Source: an uncultured Lachnoclostridium sp.
GTDB lineage: Bacteria; Bacillota; Clostridia; Lachnospirales; Lachnospiraceae
DNA length: 64,000 nucleotides
Direction: 5' to 3'
Assembly (NCBI GenBank): GCA_947369165.1
Contig: CANBKJ010000005.1
Coordinates: forward strand, 1-64,000
This document shows positions 62,845 to 64,000 of this stretch, one piece after another (the stretch's first letter is position 1; each line of letters begins with the position of its first letter). The notes under the pieces were generated by a model. The model was not told the DNA's origin, searched no databases, and worked only from the letters and a program-made list of their open reading frames with translations. The position numbers and the translations under genes were made by a program.

Positions 62845-64000
62845 TTAATTTTTTTTGCTCCTCTTTAATATTTTTCCAAAAAGGCAGGCAAACAAAATAC
62901 CACAGGTCAGTGCCGATGTCACATCTGAGATCGGTTCTGCATAATAAATAAACATCACATCTCCTGTCAGTTTCGGCAGGATGATCGCCAGAGGGATCAA
63001 AAGGATCACTTTTCGCAAAAGGGCTATAAACAGCGATATCTTCGCCTGTCCCAGCGCAAGAAATGTGGTCTGGCTTGACATCTGCACACCAAATACCAGC
63101 ATTCCACACACAAATACCGGCATGATCTTTTCCACCAGCAGGATCAGTTCAGAACTGTCTGTAAACATTCTGGCAAATACCCCTGGTACCGCCATGATCG
63201 ATATGGTAAGCAGAATGGTATAAGACATAACGATCCCCAGCATCGTGAAATACGTCTTCTTTACCCGTTCTGTATTTCCGGCACCAAAATTATAACTCAT
63301 AATGGGCTGGACTCCCTGGGTAAACCCGCTGACCGGAATACTCACAAACTGCATCACACTCTGCATGATGGTCAGCGTCCCCACATACATATCTCCACCA
63401 TAACGCTGCAGCCCACTGTTCATCACGATGGAAATAAAACTTTCTGTCGCCTGCATGATAAAGGGCGCCACACCAAGAGACATGATCTTTGCCACGATCT
63501 TTCCCCGTATTTTCAAATAGTTTTTCCGGATTCCCATCGCCCGTTCTTTTCTCGTCAAAAATCGAAGAACCCAGACTGCACTGACAAACTGTGAGATCAC
63601 CGTGGCAAGTGCTGCTCCCCGGATTCCCATGCCAAACCCGAAGATAAACAACGGATCCAGTGCGATATTCAGCACCGCACCGATCAGCACGGACAGCATC
63701 GCCGTCCTGGAACATCCCTGGGCTGTGATATAGGGATTCATTCCCAGGGAGATCTGGACAAAGAGCGTACCAAATATATAAATGGTCATATATTCATCCG
63801 CAAAGGGAAAGGTGGCATCGCTGGCGCCGATCAGGAACAGAACCGGTCGTTTAATGATAAAAAATAAAACCATAAGAACAGCGGAGAATATAAGAAGAAG
63901 AGAAAATCCGTTTCCCAGGATCCGTTCCGCCTCTTTTTTCTCTCCTCTTCCCAGCGCAATGGCGGAGAGCGGGGCTCCGCCCGCTCCCACAAATGCGCTG
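62845..64000 (-). CDS. MATE family efflux transporter (5' end outside the window)
   Basis: The visible part, about 385 codons, is a polytopic membrane protein with MATE features: AFVGAGGAPLSAIALGRGEK, then EEYMTIYIFGTLF-type sequence and MQSVMQFVSIPVSGFTQGVQ before PIMSYNFGAGNTERVK. The frame stays open to the right edge, so about 60-70 N-terminal residues are missing. Members export drugs or metabolites using Na+ or H+. The substrate is unknown. Confidence 0.9.
   Translation of the reverse strand, partial: SAFVGAGGAPLSAIALGRGEKKEAERILGNGFSLLLIFSAVLMVLFFIIKRPVLFLIGASDATFPFADEYMTIYIFGTLFVQISLGMNPYITAQGCSRTAMLSVLIGAVLNIALDPLFIFGFGMGIRGAALATVISQFVSAVWVLRFLTRKERAMGIRKNYLKIRGKIVAKIMSLGVAPFIMQATESFISIVMNSGLQRYGGDMYVGTLTIMQSVMQFVSIPVSGFTQGVQPIMSYNFGAGNTERVKKTYFTMLGIVMSYTILLTISIMAVPGVFARMFTDSSELILLVEKIMPVFVCGMLVFGVQMSSQTTFLALGQAKISLFIALLRKVILLIPLAIILPKLTGDVMFIYYAEPISDVTSALTCGILFACLFGKILKRSKKN

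Overview
The window looks like a chromosomal segment of an anaerobic, spore-forming, probably flagellated Clostridia member, most likely Lachnospiraceae. This rests on spoVAD/spoVAE, a six-cysteine SCIFF peptide with its radical SAM maturase, LL-diaminopimelate aminotransferase, the mbl-flhO-flhP gene order, a DUF5716/DUF5717-type cluster and strong AGGAGG ribosome binding sites. Genus and species cannot be fixed from the sequence alone. No rRNA, tRNA or CRISPR array was seen.

Layout. 0-4.5 kb (minus): spoVAE, spoVAD, a fused secDF and tadA. 4.6-14 kb (plus): a ten-gene Mrp/Mbh-type cation/proton antiporter operon behind a near-consensus promoter; it carries four NuoL/M/N-like channel subunits and no classical large fused MrpA. 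14-17.7 kb (plus): prmA, then an ECF sigma factor overlapping a membrane-anchored beta-propeller protein. 17.8-26.7 kb (minus): a GT2 glycosyltransferase and UDP-galactopyranose mutase, a YvyF-like protein, comF, recD2, flgJ, two flagellar rod/hook genes and mbl/mreB. 26.8-29 kb (minus): SCIFF maturase, SCIFF precursor (46 codons) and a TIGR04086-type membrane protein. 29-30.6 kb: a PHP-domain protein and thiE.

30.6-38.8 kb (minus) is the least explained conserved block. It is a compact operon of an M50-like membrane protein without catalytic residues, a 1180-residue DUF5717-type protein, a degenerate Hsp70/actin-fold protein (DUF5716 type), a helical-repeat protein, a coiled-coil membrane protein and a CBS-pair protein that overlaps thiE by 4 nt. 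It reads as a membrane-associated complex of unknown role and is my main candidate for an undescribed system. It is followed by an MntP/YtaF-like transporter divergent from a Ca2+-type P-type ATPase.

42.3-51 kb is an accessory region: a RelB/DinJ-PIN toxin-antitoxin pair, decayed conjugative-element genes (TnpW, DUF3847-like, a frameshifted zinc-ribbon gene), a RhuM-family gene, an AT-rich orphan, an IS1182-type transposase remnant, a BspA-like LRR protein, and a secreted fusion of two CBM2-like domains to a helveticin J-like bacteriocin domain. The fusion is broken by two frameshifts. Its promoter has a canonical LexA box and three in-phase TCGAC repeats, so SOS control of a bacteriocin is implied.

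51-57 kb (minus) holds three CDP-glycerol glycerophosphotransferase-type cell-wall polymer genes, two fused to GT2 domains. 57-64 kb holds a DUF1002 protein, dapL, a Y-family polymerase (dinB) with a likely SOS box, a FliK-like protein and a MATE exporter cut by the window edge. Several intergenic hairpin/repeat families recur through the window.
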